A stretch of DNA of 7,280 nt from Sulfurimonas sp. GTDB taxonomy: Bacteria; Campylobacterota; Campylobacteria; Campylobacterales; Sulfurimonadaceae. Shown one piece after another: positions 1 to 6,817 of this stretch. The position numbers and the translations under genes are program-made. The notes under the pieces are model-generated. The model saw only the letters and a list, made by a program, of their open reading frames with translations, made no database searches and was not told where the DNA came from. The first letter of the stretch is position 1. Each line of letters starts with the position of its first letter. The DNA is taken from assembly GCA_030673275.1 (NCBI GenBank), contig DAOVJL010000054.1, positions 1 to 7,280 of the forward strand, in the 5' to 3' direction.

Positions 1-951
1 TTCGTGCATCGCACCTCTAGCTACATTGCCATAACCTAACACTACAACTTTTGCTTTGCGGATATCTAAGTCAGGTTTGTTCTCTTTGAGCAGTTTAATC
101 CCATATCTGGCACCGGCTTGTCCTGTTTCGTGAAGACACTGAATTCTTCTTAAGCCAAACTCAAAGGGTGCATGAGTGTCTATATAATTAGTGATCGCTT
201 CTTTACCATTTGCCATCTCAAATTCATAAAGATCAAAAAGATGTGAACTAGTATCCTTTAATTTTTCAATAATATTATTTTTATCATCAAAACTTTCACT
301 ATCATAAAAGTAAAGAGTATCACTGCCTTTCTCTTTTAACTCTTCAAATGTAACATCTGTGTGAAGCATATTAAGTGAAGATGGATTACGGTTTCCTGCT
401 CTCCTAACCGCACCTGCTAGTCTTTCATTGCGACCAATTACAAATATTTTCATATCGCTAATGCTTCCATCTTCAATAAAACTTTTTAATGCCTCAGCCA
501 TAGCAGCTCTTGCCAGTATCTGCTCATCCGTCTGAACTTTTGGAGACTCTACTATCTCTTCCATTGCTATAACATTTATCTCTGAATCTTCAAGCATTTT
601 TGCACGATCAGGAAAGGAGTGAAAGTGTGCCATACAAAAGAGAGTACAACCCTTTTTCATCTGTGAGATTGAGTCTAAAGACGGGCCCTTGAATTTAATA
701 ATCATATCTTTATTTACATATATCTCATGGTCGTTTTGCATTAAAGCACCATTTTTTAGATACTCAGAATCTTCAAAGCCAACTCCTAAACCTGCGCCAT
801 ACTCCACAAATACTTTAATGCCTGCATCTGTCAGTTGTCCGACATCATCAGGTGTTAAGGCTACTCTTTTTTCTAAGCCACCTGGATTTTCAGGAGATTC
901 AATCTCTTTTACTAAAGCAATGTTTTTAAATTTTATTGATAATTTTCTCAC
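1..951 (-). CDS. Alanine dehydrogenase/PNT-superfamily NAD(P)-dependent dehydrogenase, partial (C-terminus beyond window)
   Basis: An uninterrupted frame of 317 codons starts at GTG 951 and is still open at base 1. AAGGA at 957-961 lies 5 bases upstream and supports the GTG. The N-terminal domain fits the AlaDh/PNT family: EKRVALTP (residues 27-34, with Arg29), a Lys-containing strand IIKFKGP (84-90), and His109/His111 in a segment resembling the catalytic His region of alanine dehydrogenase. A Rossmann motif, GYGNVARGA (306-314), follows near the window edge. In true alanine dehydrogenases this glycine motif falls near residue 175 (from memory), so there are roughly 130 extra residues, about 145-270. 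The GNVARGA form recalls lysine-ketoglutarate reductase/saccharopine dehydrogenase-type and N5-(carboxyethyl)ornithine synthase-type members, so the substrate need not be alanine. The family call is secure; the reaction is not. It is probably a soluble cytoplasmic enzyme, divergent from the exporter gene. Confidence 0.82.
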   Translation of the reverse strand, partial: MRKLSIKFKNIALVKEIESPENPGGLEKRVALTPDDVGQLTDAGIKVFVEYGAGLGVGFEDSEYLKNGALMQNDHEIYVNKDMIIKFKGPSLDSISQMKKGCTLFCMAHFHSFPDRAKMLEDSEINVIAMEEIVESPKVQTDEQILARAAMAEALKSFIEDGSISDMKIFVIGRNERLAGAVRRAGNRNPSSLNMLHTDVTFEELKEKGSDTLYFYDSESFDDKNNIIEKLKDTSSHLFDLYEFEMANGKEAITNYIDTHAPFEFGLRRIQCLHETGQAGARYGIKLLKENKPDLDIRKAKVVVLGYGNVARGAMHE

Positions 952-956
952 TATAA

Positions 957-988
957 TCCTTAGTATATAACTACTGCGTATTGTATCA
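957..988 (-). promoter_or_regulatory. Candidate promoter and Shine-Dalgarno of the dehydrogenase gene
   Basis: Read on the minus strand, TGATACAAT (988-980) is an extended -10 element (TG-n-TACAAT). It would start transcription near 973, leaving a leader of about 22 bases. AAGGA (961-957) is placed 5 bases before the GTG start at 951. No convincing -35 hexamer is visible, which is common in campylobacterotal promoters. The promoter is a prediction; the ribosome binding site is clear. Confidence 0.45.
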
Positions 989-1039
989 AAACTACACTTA
1001 TTAAATATCCTTTGGATACTATACCACTTATAAAATATT

Positions 1040-1054
1040 AAAGGTGTCACAATT
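1040..1054 (+). promoter_or_regulatory. Ribosome binding site with ATT start codon of the MATE gene
   Basis: AAAGGTG at 1040-1046 can pair with the 3' end of 16S rRNA. It is followed after 5 bases (TCACA) by ATT 1052-1054, in frame with the exporter. The only ATG nearby (1074) is out of frame, and an in-frame TAA at 1031-1033 blocks earlier starts. This site therefore decides the start. An AT-rich -10-like TATAAAAT (1029-1036) overlaps the region but seems too close to the Shine-Dalgarno to serve this gene. Confidence 0.5.
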
Positions 1055-2380
1055 TTTACAAGACTAATCTCAAATGATACTAAAAGAGTTTTTTCTATTG
1101 CTCTTCCTGCTGCACTTAAACATCTCGTGGATATACTTCAAATTATTATAGATATGCTGATGGTTGGTATGATTAGTGTTTCAGCCTTGGCGGCTGTTGG
1201 TATGAGTATGCAGTTTATGATGGTTATAAATGTTTTAATGACACTTTATGTTGTCGGAGGAAATGCACTTATATCCAGGTTTATTGGGCAGGGACGAAAA
1301 AGACGAGCTTCTGCACTTCTTTACTCACTTGGGATTTTTGCAATAGTTCTTTCTGTTTTTGTGACTATCGGCGGATATATGGGGAGCGAGTCTATCTATA
1401 CTCTTATGGGTGCCCAGCCTGAAGTTGTAAAGCAGGGTTCACTCTATTTTCAAATACTCTCACTTGGTATAGTTGTTATATTTATAGATAATCTACTTTA
1501 TAATGCTCTTTCCGCTGCTGGAGATACTAAAAGCTCACTATATATAAAGCTTGTCTCTGCAGGTATAAATGCTTTTTTAAACTATGTTCTAATCTTTGGA
1601 CATTTCGGTTTTGAAGCTATGGGCATAGAGGGTGCGGCTTATGCCACGGTCATGGCATATTGTTTCAATGTTGCAGCTTACTTTATACTTATAAAAAAAC
1701 CGCATGCTAAGCTGAATATCATCCCGATTATTAGAATGAAAGATATAAAAAGAGTTTGGAATGTTGGGTGGAGTGCAGCGCTTGATCGTGGAATCTCGAG
1801 TATGTCATTTTTAGTTTTTTTATCAATCATAACAGCCTATGGAACTGCAGAACTAGCTGGTTATCAAGTAGGACTTCGTATAGAGGGAATCGCTTTTATG
1901 CCAGGTTTTGGTTTTGCTATTGCTGCCATGGCACTTGTTGGACAAAATTTAGGTGCAAACAATAAAAACAGAGCTTATAATATGGGTGTGATTAGTGGTC
2001 GCATCGCATATATGTTTATGGGAAGTGTAGGAGTTGTTCTTATACTCTTTCCAGAGTTCCTAGTCGGCTTTTTCACGACAGATGCTCCAACTATAGCTGT
2101 AGCTTCTTATTATCTTATACTTGTAGGATTAGCTCAAATTCCTTTGGCAATTATGTTCGTATACTCAGGGGCACTTCGAGGTGCAGGGGCTACCAAAACC
2201 ACACTTAAAGTCAATGTATTCTCACTTTGGATTTTTAGAGTAATTCCTTCATATATAGCATATAAAATGGGATATGGAATTATTACTATTTTTATGATAA
2301 TGAATATAGAAACCCTCATAAAAGGGATAATCTATTGGCGTATTTATAAGAAAAAAGCTTGGTTGGATACAAAAGTTTAA
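1052..2380 (+). CDS. MATE-family multidrug/metabolite efflux transporter (probable ATT start)
   Basis: A polytopic inner-membrane protein of the MATE (NorM/DinF-like) family, expected to export organic cations or metabolites in exchange for Na+ or H+. From 1052 it has 442 residues, normal for the family, with about 12 hydrophobic helices. Visible signatures are the first-helix region IALPAALKHLVDILQIIIDM followed by LMVG and ALAAVGMS, the half-repeat motif SAAGDTK in the N-half, and its counterpart RGAGATKTT in the C-half. The first conventional start codon in frame is GTG 1127, but family-like sequence continues upstream without a stop to 1034. No ATG, GTG or TTG exists in that stretch. ATT 1052 lies 5 bases after AAAGGTG (1040-1046), a good Shine-Dalgarno, giving an N-terminus M-F-T-R-L-I-S-N-D-T-K-R. 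The family call is very secure. The exact start is inferred, and a sequencing error in an ATG cannot be excluded. Substrate is unknown. Confidence 0.9.
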   Translation: MFTRLISNDTKRVFSIALPAALKHLVDILQIIIDMLMVGMISVSALAAVGMSMQFMMVINVLMTLYVVGGNALISRFIGQGRKRRASALLYSLGIFAIVLSVFVTIGGYMGSESIYTLMGAQPEVVKQGSLYFQILSLGIVVIFIDNLLYNALSAAGDTKSSLYIKLVSAGINAFLNYVLIFGHFGFEAMGIEGAAYATVMAYCFNVAAYFILIKKPHAKLNIIPIIRMKDIKRVWNVGWSAALDRGISSMSFLVFLSIITAYGTAELAGYQVGLRIEGIAFMPGFGFAIAAMALVGQNLGANNKNRAYNMGVISGRIAYMFMGSVGVVLILFPEFLVGFFTTDAPTIAVASYYLILVGLAQIPLAIMFVYSGALRGAGATKTTLKVNVFSLWIFRVIPSYIAYKMGYGIITIFMIMNIETLIKGIIYWRIYKKKAWLDTKV

Positions 2381-2394
2381 ATATATTTTGAATT

Positions 2395-2416
2395 AAAAAG
2401 TGCTACTTTTTGTTTC
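2395..2416 (+). terminator. Weak intrinsic terminator-like hairpin after the exporter gene
   Basis: AAAAAGT (2395-2401) pairs perfectly with ACTTTTT (2405-2411) around a 3-base loop, 15 bases after the exporter stop codon. The descending arm itself supplies the T tract. Only one GC pair is present, so the hairpin is weak, and it could work in either direction. Confidence 0.4.
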
Positions 2417-2460
2417 AAATTGTTTTAGAGTAATAAATTAATTTATTATTGTGAAACAAA
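2409..2460. repeat. Nested inverted repeats upstream of the EAL gene (candidate operator)
   Basis: An outer inverted repeat pairs TTTGTTTCA (2409-2417) with TGAAACAAA (2452-2460). Between its arms, TAATAAATTAATTTATTA (2431-2448) is a perfect 18-bp palindrome with no loop. The palindrome is centred about 58 bases upstream of the predicted transcription start, and the right outer arm ends just before the -35 box. This geometry would suit a dimeric activator or a cruciform-prone element. The high A+T content makes chance palindromes more likely, so regulatory function is only inferred. Confidence 0.4.
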
Positions 2461-2463
2461 TGT

Positions 2464-2491
2464 TTGAAATCAGAGACAAATAAGATACAAT
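2464..2491 (+). promoter_or_regulatory. Sigma70-like promoter of the GGDEF-EAL gene, start site at the ATG
   Basis: TTGAAA (2464-2469) and TACAAT (2486-2491) each match the sigma70 consensus at five of six positions and are separated by 16 bases. The predicted transcription start, 6 to 7 bases downstream, falls on or next to ATG 2498. No GGA- or AGG-type Shine-Dalgarno is present before the ATG, so a leaderless mRNA is suggested. Confidence 0.55.
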
Positions 2492-2497
2492 AACATT

Positions 2498-4660
2498 ATG
2501 AACACTCTTCCTGTACAGATAAAGCGTAATACGCTATTGATTATTTCCTTTCTGGTATTAGTATCGTGGGGAGTTGGTTATAAATTTCTAGAGTATCAAC
2601 AAAGAAACTCGGTCAATGAACAGTTCAAAGGAATATCTGAGAGCACACATAAGCTTTTTATGTTGAATTTAGAAGAAGAAAGAAAAATCTCAGAGTATAA
2701 ATTAACAAAAATTATTTCAAAAGATGGTTTGTCAAAAGCAATTTCAGACAAAAATTACAAGGCAATAGACTCTATTGTTAAGCCACTGTATGAGCGTTTA
2801 CGGCTTGTTGGAAGATCAATAGATATCCTTACTTTTCGCTCCCCTGAGGGAATAACACTATATCGTGCGCATAAAAGAGAGTTTTTTGGTGACACACTGA
2901 ATAAAAAAAGAAAATTAATTATAGATACAAATACTTTTCAGCGTTCATTTAGCGGTTTTGAAGTTGGAAAATTAAAAGTAACATATCGCATTACAAAACC
3001 AATTTTTTACAAGAATAAATATGTCGGTAATGTTGAACTTGGAATTTCTCCAGCAAAATTTATAAAAGAATTAAATTCAATATTTAAAGTAGAGATGGGA
3101 ATTGCTATAGATAAGTCATTGGTCGGTGTTATGTTAGAAAAAGTTGTAAAACCAGAAGATCATAAATATATTTTGGTAGCTGGAGATGATAATATAAAAA
3201 CACATTTTTACCATAAGCATGAGAAAGATAAAGAAACATATAAAACTGATATGAATATTTCTCTAAAAAATCACCTTGATGAACCGTTCGGATACTTTGT
3301 TGTAGGATATGATATATCTGATATTTTAAAAGAAAATAAGGAGTTTATGCATCGTATTTTTGCTATGACGGCATTAATGACATTAATCATAGGTTTTATA
3401 CTTCATCTTAGTTTTAATAAAGTGCTCGGACAATTTACAAAACAGGCGTATACAGATCATTTAACAGGTCTAGAAAATAGACAAGCTTTAAATGATTTAC
3501 TTCATAGTAAAAAATCAAATTTATTGATTTTGAGTAATATTAAAGATTTTAGCCTTTTAAATGAGCTTTATGGTATTAAAACCGGTAATAAAATCCTTGA
3601 AGAAGTAGCTAAAGCATTCAAAGAGTTTTCACAAGAGTATAATTTCAGTGCTTATAGGATCTCATCTGATGAGTATGTTTTGGTTAAACTTGAAGATAAT
3701 TTTGATGTAGATGAATGTTCACAGACAATTAAAAAACTGCAAGAAATGATTAATGCGCTTTTAATTAAAATCGATGGGGATATTATAGGTGTAGAAATAT
3801 ACTCAGGAGTATCTGTAGGATTTGAACACTCTCTTGCAGAAGCTCAGATGGCATTAAAAAAAGCAAGAGAAAAGTCTTTACCATTCTTAACATATTCGAA
3901 GCAAGTTGATACAAAACTACACTCTCAATCAATCATAGAAGTAAAAAAAACAGTTAGATATGCACTTAATCATAAAAATATTGTTCCATTTTTTCAACCG
4001 ATAACTGATAGGAATGGTAAAACTATAAAATATGAAGCTTTGGTTCGTATACTTAAATATAGCGAGAGTGGAAAAACTATTTTAACTCCAGATAAATTTT
4101 TGGATATATCAATGAAGAGTGTTTTATATATTCAAATAGCAAATAAAATGCTAGAGCAAAGCTTAGCTTTCTTTGCAAATAGAGAAGAGAAGATTTCTGT
4201 AAATTTTTTGCCAAATGATTTTTTTGATAAATCTATAATGGATACTTTGATGAAAGGTATAGAGAATTTTGATTCACCAGATAGAATTGTGGTTGAAATT
4301 ACAGAACAAGAGGGTGTGGAAGATTTTAGCAGACTGCTAGATGTTGTTAAGAAGTTAAAAGATATAGGTGTTCAAATTGCTATTGATGATTTTGGTAGTG
4401 GGTATGCTAACTATGCTCATATATTGAGGATTAGACCTGATTATCTTAAAATAGACGGTTCATTGGTAAAAAATATATTAACAAATGATGAATCAAAAAT
4501 ATTAGTTAAAAGTATTATCCGCTTTGCTAAGGAGTTGAATATTACAACTGTTGCTGAGTATGTTGAAAGTGAAGATATTTTTGAGTTACTTAAAGAGTAT
4601 GGTGTGGATGAGTATCAAGGCTATTATTTTGGAAAACCTGCTAATCTTTTGAATAGATAA
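2498..4660 (+). CDS. Membrane c-di-GMP phosphodiesterase: Cache-like sensor, degenerate GGDEF, intact EAL
   Basis: This 720-residue inner-membrane protein likely hydrolyses cyclic di-GMP to pGpG in response to a periplasmic signal. TM1 spans about 12-28. A periplasmic region of about 29-286 looks Cache-like, with segments such as GNVELG and conserved aromatic strands. TM2 is about 287-306. The GGDEF domain (about 310-470) keeps D-H-L-T-G-L (320-325) but has SSDEY (389-393) instead of GGDEF, LSNIKDFS in place of the usual metal-binding Asp segment, and no RxxD inhibitory site; cyclase activity is unlikely. The EAL domain (about 480-720) retains the expected catalytic set: E513-A-L with R517, N569, E600 and E603, D630-D631 in DDFGSGY, K651 in LKID, E687 in AEYVE, and Q707 in QGYYFGKP. 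ATG 2498 is chosen because the next in-frame ATG would remove TM1. It is monocistronic, converging on the cytochrome gene with a 16-base gap. The ligand is unknown. Confidence 0.93.
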   Translation: MNTLPVQIKRNTLLIISFLVLVSWGVGYKFLEYQQRNSVNEQFKGISESTHKLFMLNLEEERKISEYKLTKIISKDGLSKAISDKNYKAIDSIVKPLYERLRLVGRSIDILTFRSPEGITLYRAHKREFFGDTLNKKRKLIIDTNTFQRSFSGFEVGKLKVTYRITKPIFYKNKYVGNVELGISPAKFIKELNSIFKVEMGIAIDKSLVGVMLEKVVKPEDHKYILVAGDDNIKTHFYHKHEKDKETYKTDMNISLKNHLDEPFGYFVVGYDISDILKENKEFMHRIFAMTALMTLIIGFILHLSFNKVLGQFTKQAYTDHLTGLENRQALNDLLHSKKSNLLILSNIKDFSLLNELYGIKTGNKILEEVAKAFKEFSQEYNFSAYRISSDEYVLVKLEDNFDVDECSQTIKKLQEMINALLIKIDGDIIGVEIYSGVSVGFEHSLAEAQMALKKAREKSLPFLTYSKQVDTKLHSQSIIEVKKTVRYALNHKNIVPFFQPITDRNGKTIKYEALVRILKYSESGKTILTPDKFLDISMKSVLYIQIANKMLEQSLAFFANREEKISVNFLPNDFFDKSIMDTLMKGIENFDSPDRIVVEITEQEGVEDFSRLLDVVKKLKDIGVQIAIDDFGSGYANYAHILRIRPDYLKIDGSLVKNILTNDESKILVKSIIRFAKELNITTVAEYVESEDIFELLKEYGVDEYQGYYFGKPANLLNR

Positions 4661-4673
4661 AATTAAAGAGCAA

Positions 4674-4705
4674 AATTTAATATATTTTAGATTTTAGATT
4701 AAATT
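4674..4705. repeat. AT-only inverted repeat at the convergent gene junction
   Basis: AATTTAAT (4674-4681) and ATTAAATT (4698-4705) form a perfect 8-bp inverted repeat around a 16-base spacer containing a short TTTTAGA-type tandem repeat. It overlaps the last codons of the cytochrome gene. It might help end transcription at the convergent junction, but the stem has no GC pairs and the loop is long. Confidence 0.2.
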
Positions 4706-5003
4706 GTTTATAATATATATCTATCATATCTCTTAAAGTTTTATCATCTAAAAAAGTTTCATCTTTTATACCAAATCTGTTTATATATCCTAATGGCAGA
4801 ACAGATTTGTCTTTTGTCGGGTTTTTAAGATACTCAAATATTGCTTTTTTTATTCTCTTTTCACTGCTATATTTAGTGGTGTACTTTTTCATCATCATAT
4901 TAAATTTAAAATCATTGGTATGACAATACAAACACTCTTCTTCAAATAAAGAAGCATTTAAAAAGCTTGACAAGATAAGTATTAACAGCGCTGTTTTTAC
5001 CAT
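4677..5003 (-). CDS. Small exported monoheme cytochrome c-like protein
   Basis: A 108-residue protein with a short Sec signal peptide (MVKTALLILILSSFLNA, cleavage predicted near residue 17) and a CLYCH haem c attachment motif (24-28) just after it, so mature haem lies near the N-terminus in the periplasm. The rest (YLKNPTKDKS, 59-68, then LPLGYINRFG and a C-terminal helix around LRDMIDIYY, 90-98) resembles the small class I cytochromes of this lineage. Those commonly carry a Met-Pro ligand where this protein has Leu69-Pro70. Candidate distal Met residues are 36-38 or 93, or the haem may lack a Met ligand. ATG 5003 overlaps the kinase stop (4997-4999) by 7 bases, implying translational coupling as the last operon gene. 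The likely role is an accessory haem sensor or electron carrier linked to the kinase; this is inference. Confidence 0.8.
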   Translation of the reverse strand: MVKTALLILILSSFLNASLFEEECLYCHTNDFKFNMMMKKYTTKYSSEKRIKKAIFEYLKNPTKDKSVLPLGYINRFGIKDETFLDDKTLRDMIDIYYKQFNLKSKIY

Positions 5004-6145
5004 TTTAATGTAACCTTTGTCCCTTCGTTTATTTGAGACTGTATATCTATTTTTATATTGTATTCATCAATAATAGATTTAATTATGCTGTAGCCAATTC
5101 CAAAGCCACCCTGTATTTTATCAAACCTTTTGTATCTCTCAAAAATCTTACTTATCTCATCTTCACTCATCCCTTTGCCTTTATCTGAAATTGATAAAGT
5201 AGATGGTGTCAAAGTAATATTTATAGTAGTGTTTTTATCTGTATATTTAATTGCATTTGATAGTATATTATCTATTAAACGCTCTATTTTTTGTCTGTCA
5301 GCAGTTAAATAGACATCATCTTTTATATCTACATGTAGTTTTACATTTTTTACATTTGCCATTTGCATAAAATATTGTACTCTTTGGTTTAATATTTCAG
5401 ATAAATTCAACTCTTCATTCTGAGATGAAACCTTATGGTTCAATAGAAGATAAACCAAGTCTTGATATAAGTTGGAAATAGTAGCTGAAGCTACTTTAAT
5501 TCTTTGTAGTTTTCTCATAGTTTTTTCATTACAGTTTTGCGCGTCAAGTGTCTCAATATTTGCAAGAATTGTTGTAATAGGAGTATTTAATTCATGAGTT
5601 GTATCTTTTATAAAATTGTCAAGAAGGTGCAAGTTGTCCCTTATTGGTTTTAAAACGAGTTTGACTAGAAACAATGAGGTTATAACGGTAATAATTATGA
5701 CGATTATTGCAAGGGTGATTAAATCATTTAAAATATTAACAGGTTCTGTCTTTTTTTCAATAACAGTATAAGCAGCACCTAAATAGTAAGGCTTGATAGA
5801 AGACACGTAATAAGAATTAGAACCTTTAAAAAAGAACTCTTTATTAATATTGTCTATTTGCATATTAAGTGTTGAAAAAATCAGATTTTTATCTATATCA
5901 TAAATAGCACTGTTAAAGTTATCAAGCCTGGGATATTCATACCTTTCGTTATTATCTTCATGTAATGAGGCGAGTCTGTCTTCAATATCTATACTATACT
6001 CTTTTAGAACCTCTTTTTCATCATGGGTAAGTTGTTCTTTCTTGTAAAAATAGTAACTGGTAAAAAGTGTGGCAATTAGTAGTAGGGTAGAGCTTAGATA
6101 AAGAGTAAGTACATAAGTAATTGTTTTTTTTTCACTTTTATACAA
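4997..6145 (-). CDS. Membrane sensor histidine kinase (HATPase_c), TTG start
   Basis: A 382-residue kinase, partner of the response regulator encoded immediately upstream. TM1 is about 11-34, a periplasmic sensor about 35-138, and TM2 about 140-163. The sensor contains a PAS/Cache-like strand pattern (AIYDIDKNLIFST, 80-92; SYYVSSIKPYYLGAAYTVIE, 111-130) and no cysteine. Cytoplasmic motifs are complete: the H box with phospho-acceptor His184 in THELNTP, the N box IDNILSNAIKY (291-301), G1 DKGKG (321-325), the F-box-like IFERYKRF (334-341) and G2 GGFGIGYS (346-353). The start is TTG 6145, preceded at 7 bases by AGGA within an AAGGTAGGA run, and it overlaps the regulator stop (6138-6140) by 8 bases. 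The next in-frame Met (residue 95) would delete TM1. The signal is unknown; the co-encoded haem protein makes a redox or gas cue possible. Confidence 0.94.
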   Translation of the reverse strand: MYKSEKKTITYVLTLYLSSTLLLIATLFTSYYFYKKEQLTHDEKEVLKEYSIDIEDRLASLHEDNNERYEYPRLDNFNSAIYDIDKNLIFSTLNMQIDNINKEFFFKGSNSYYVSSIKPYYLGAAYTVIEKKTEPVNILNDLITLAIIVIIITVITSLFLVKLVLKPIRDNLHLLDNFIKDTTHELNTPITTILANIETLDAQNCNEKTMRKLQRIKVASATISNLYQDLVYLLLNHKVSSQNEELNLSEILNQRVQYFMQMANVKNVKLHVDIKDDVYLTADRQKIERLIDNILSNAIKYTDKNTTINITLTPSTLSISDKGKGMSEDEISKIFERYKRFDKIQGGFGIGYSIIKSIIDEYNIKIDIQSQINEGTKVTLKW

Positions 6146-6794
6146 GTTTATATCCTACCTTTTTTATGCTAAGGATATTCTCTTTTCCTATATGTTTACG
6201 TAAGTTTTTTATATAAGTTCTCAGGCTCATTTCACTGTGTGTCTCATCGTACGACCAAACACTCTGATATATGTTTTCAAAAGTAACGCATTCATTTTTA
6301 TGTTTTAAAAGCAGTTTTAAAAGTAGTACTTCTTTGGGGTTTAATAAAATTGTTTTCTCATCATGTATAAGTTCGTTTGTATGTGTATTAAAATCAATTT
6401 CTTTTGTAATTTTAATTAATTCGCTCTGTATTTTAAATTCTCTTTTTAAAAGGGCTTTTATACGAAATAGCAACTCTTTTAAAGCGAAAGGCTTTTTTAT
6501 ATAATCATCAGCACCGGAATTATACCCATTTGATAAATCATCAATACTGTTGAGTGAGGTTGTGAAAATAGCAGGTGTTGAGATGCCAGCGCTCCTGAGC
6601 TCTTTTAATAGTTCAAAACCATTTATTTGAGGAACATTTACGTCCAATAAAAGCATATCAAAGTTATGTTTGTAAATAGTTTCCAATGCTTCCTCTCCAT
6701 CATAAACAGCGACAATATCAAAGCCCTCATCACTGAGGAATTCTTCTACTGTTTCTGATAAGTTGGCATCATCTTCCAGGTATAAAATTTTCAT
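6138..6794 (-). CDS. OmpR/PhoB-family response regulator
   Basis: A 218-residue DNA-binding response regulator. The receiver domain (1-118) has the acidic pocket E7-D8-D9, phospho-acceptor Asp51 in LLLDVNVP, the switch Thr79, Tyr98 and Lys101 in DDYIKKPF. A winged-helix DNA-binding domain follows (about 125-218), with LNPKEVLLLKLLLKH (151-165), a recognition-helix region around SLRTYIKNLRKHIG (190-203), and the final hairpin KKVGYKLV. It should be phosphorylated by the kinase whose TTG start lies within its last codons. The upstream 104-residue gene ends 23 bases before it. No Shine-Dalgarno is evident before ATG 6794, and a perfect TATAAT sits 5 bases upstream, so an internal promoter giving a leaderless message is possible. 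Likely targets include its own operon, given the 11-bp tandem repeats near 7174-7195. Confidence 0.95.
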   Translation of the reverse strand: MKILYLEDDANLSETVEEFLSDEGFDIVAVYDGEEALETIYKHNFDMLLLDVNVPQINGFELLKELRSAGISTPAIFTTSLNSIDDLSNGYNSGADDYIKKPFALKELLFRIKALLKREFKIQSELIKITKEIDFNTHTNELIHDEKTILLNPKEVLLLKLLLKHKNECVTFENIYQSVWSYDETHSEMSLRTYIKNLRKHIGKENILSIKKVGYKLV

Positions 6795-6799
6795 AAAAA

Positions 6800-6805
6800 A
6801 TTATA
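6800..6805 (-). promoter_or_regulatory. Possible internal -10 box before the response regulator gene
   Basis: On the minus strand TATAAT (6805-6800) is a perfect -10 hexamer preceded by a T-rich run and GGG, and followed by five T residues and then ATG 6794. Transcription would start at or within a base or two of the ATG, giving a leaderless transcript. No clear -35 is present. In such AT-rich DNA a chance match is possible. Confidence 0.35.
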
Positions 6806-6817
6806 CCCAAAAAATCA

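Noticed and set aside
689..970. Plus-strand open frame of 93 codons
   Set aside because: It lies antisense to the dehydrogenase N-terminus, has no Shine-Dalgarno, and its composition (many Ser, Pro and Lys with no domain) is typical of a shadow frame.
1127..1129. GTG as the start of the MATE gene
   Set aside because: It falls inside the first membrane helix, has no Shine-Dalgarno at proper spacing, and leaves out 25 family-like residues upstream.
2134..2319. Minus-strand open frame of 61 codons
   Set aside because: It is antisense to the C-terminal helices of the exporter; its hydrophobic look comes from the opposite-strand membrane-helix codons.
3662..3676. Active diguanylate cyclase site
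   Set aside because: The motif is SSDEY, not GG(D/E)EF, and the metal-binding Asp segment is also altered.
5130..5312. Plus-strand open frame of 60 codons
   Set aside because: It is antisense to the ATP-binding domain of the kinase, with no ribosome binding site or family features.
6271..6504. Plus-strand open frame of 77 codons
   Set aside because: It is antisense to the regulator DNA-binding domain and Ser/Phe/Lys-rich, as expected for a shadow of an AT-rich gene.
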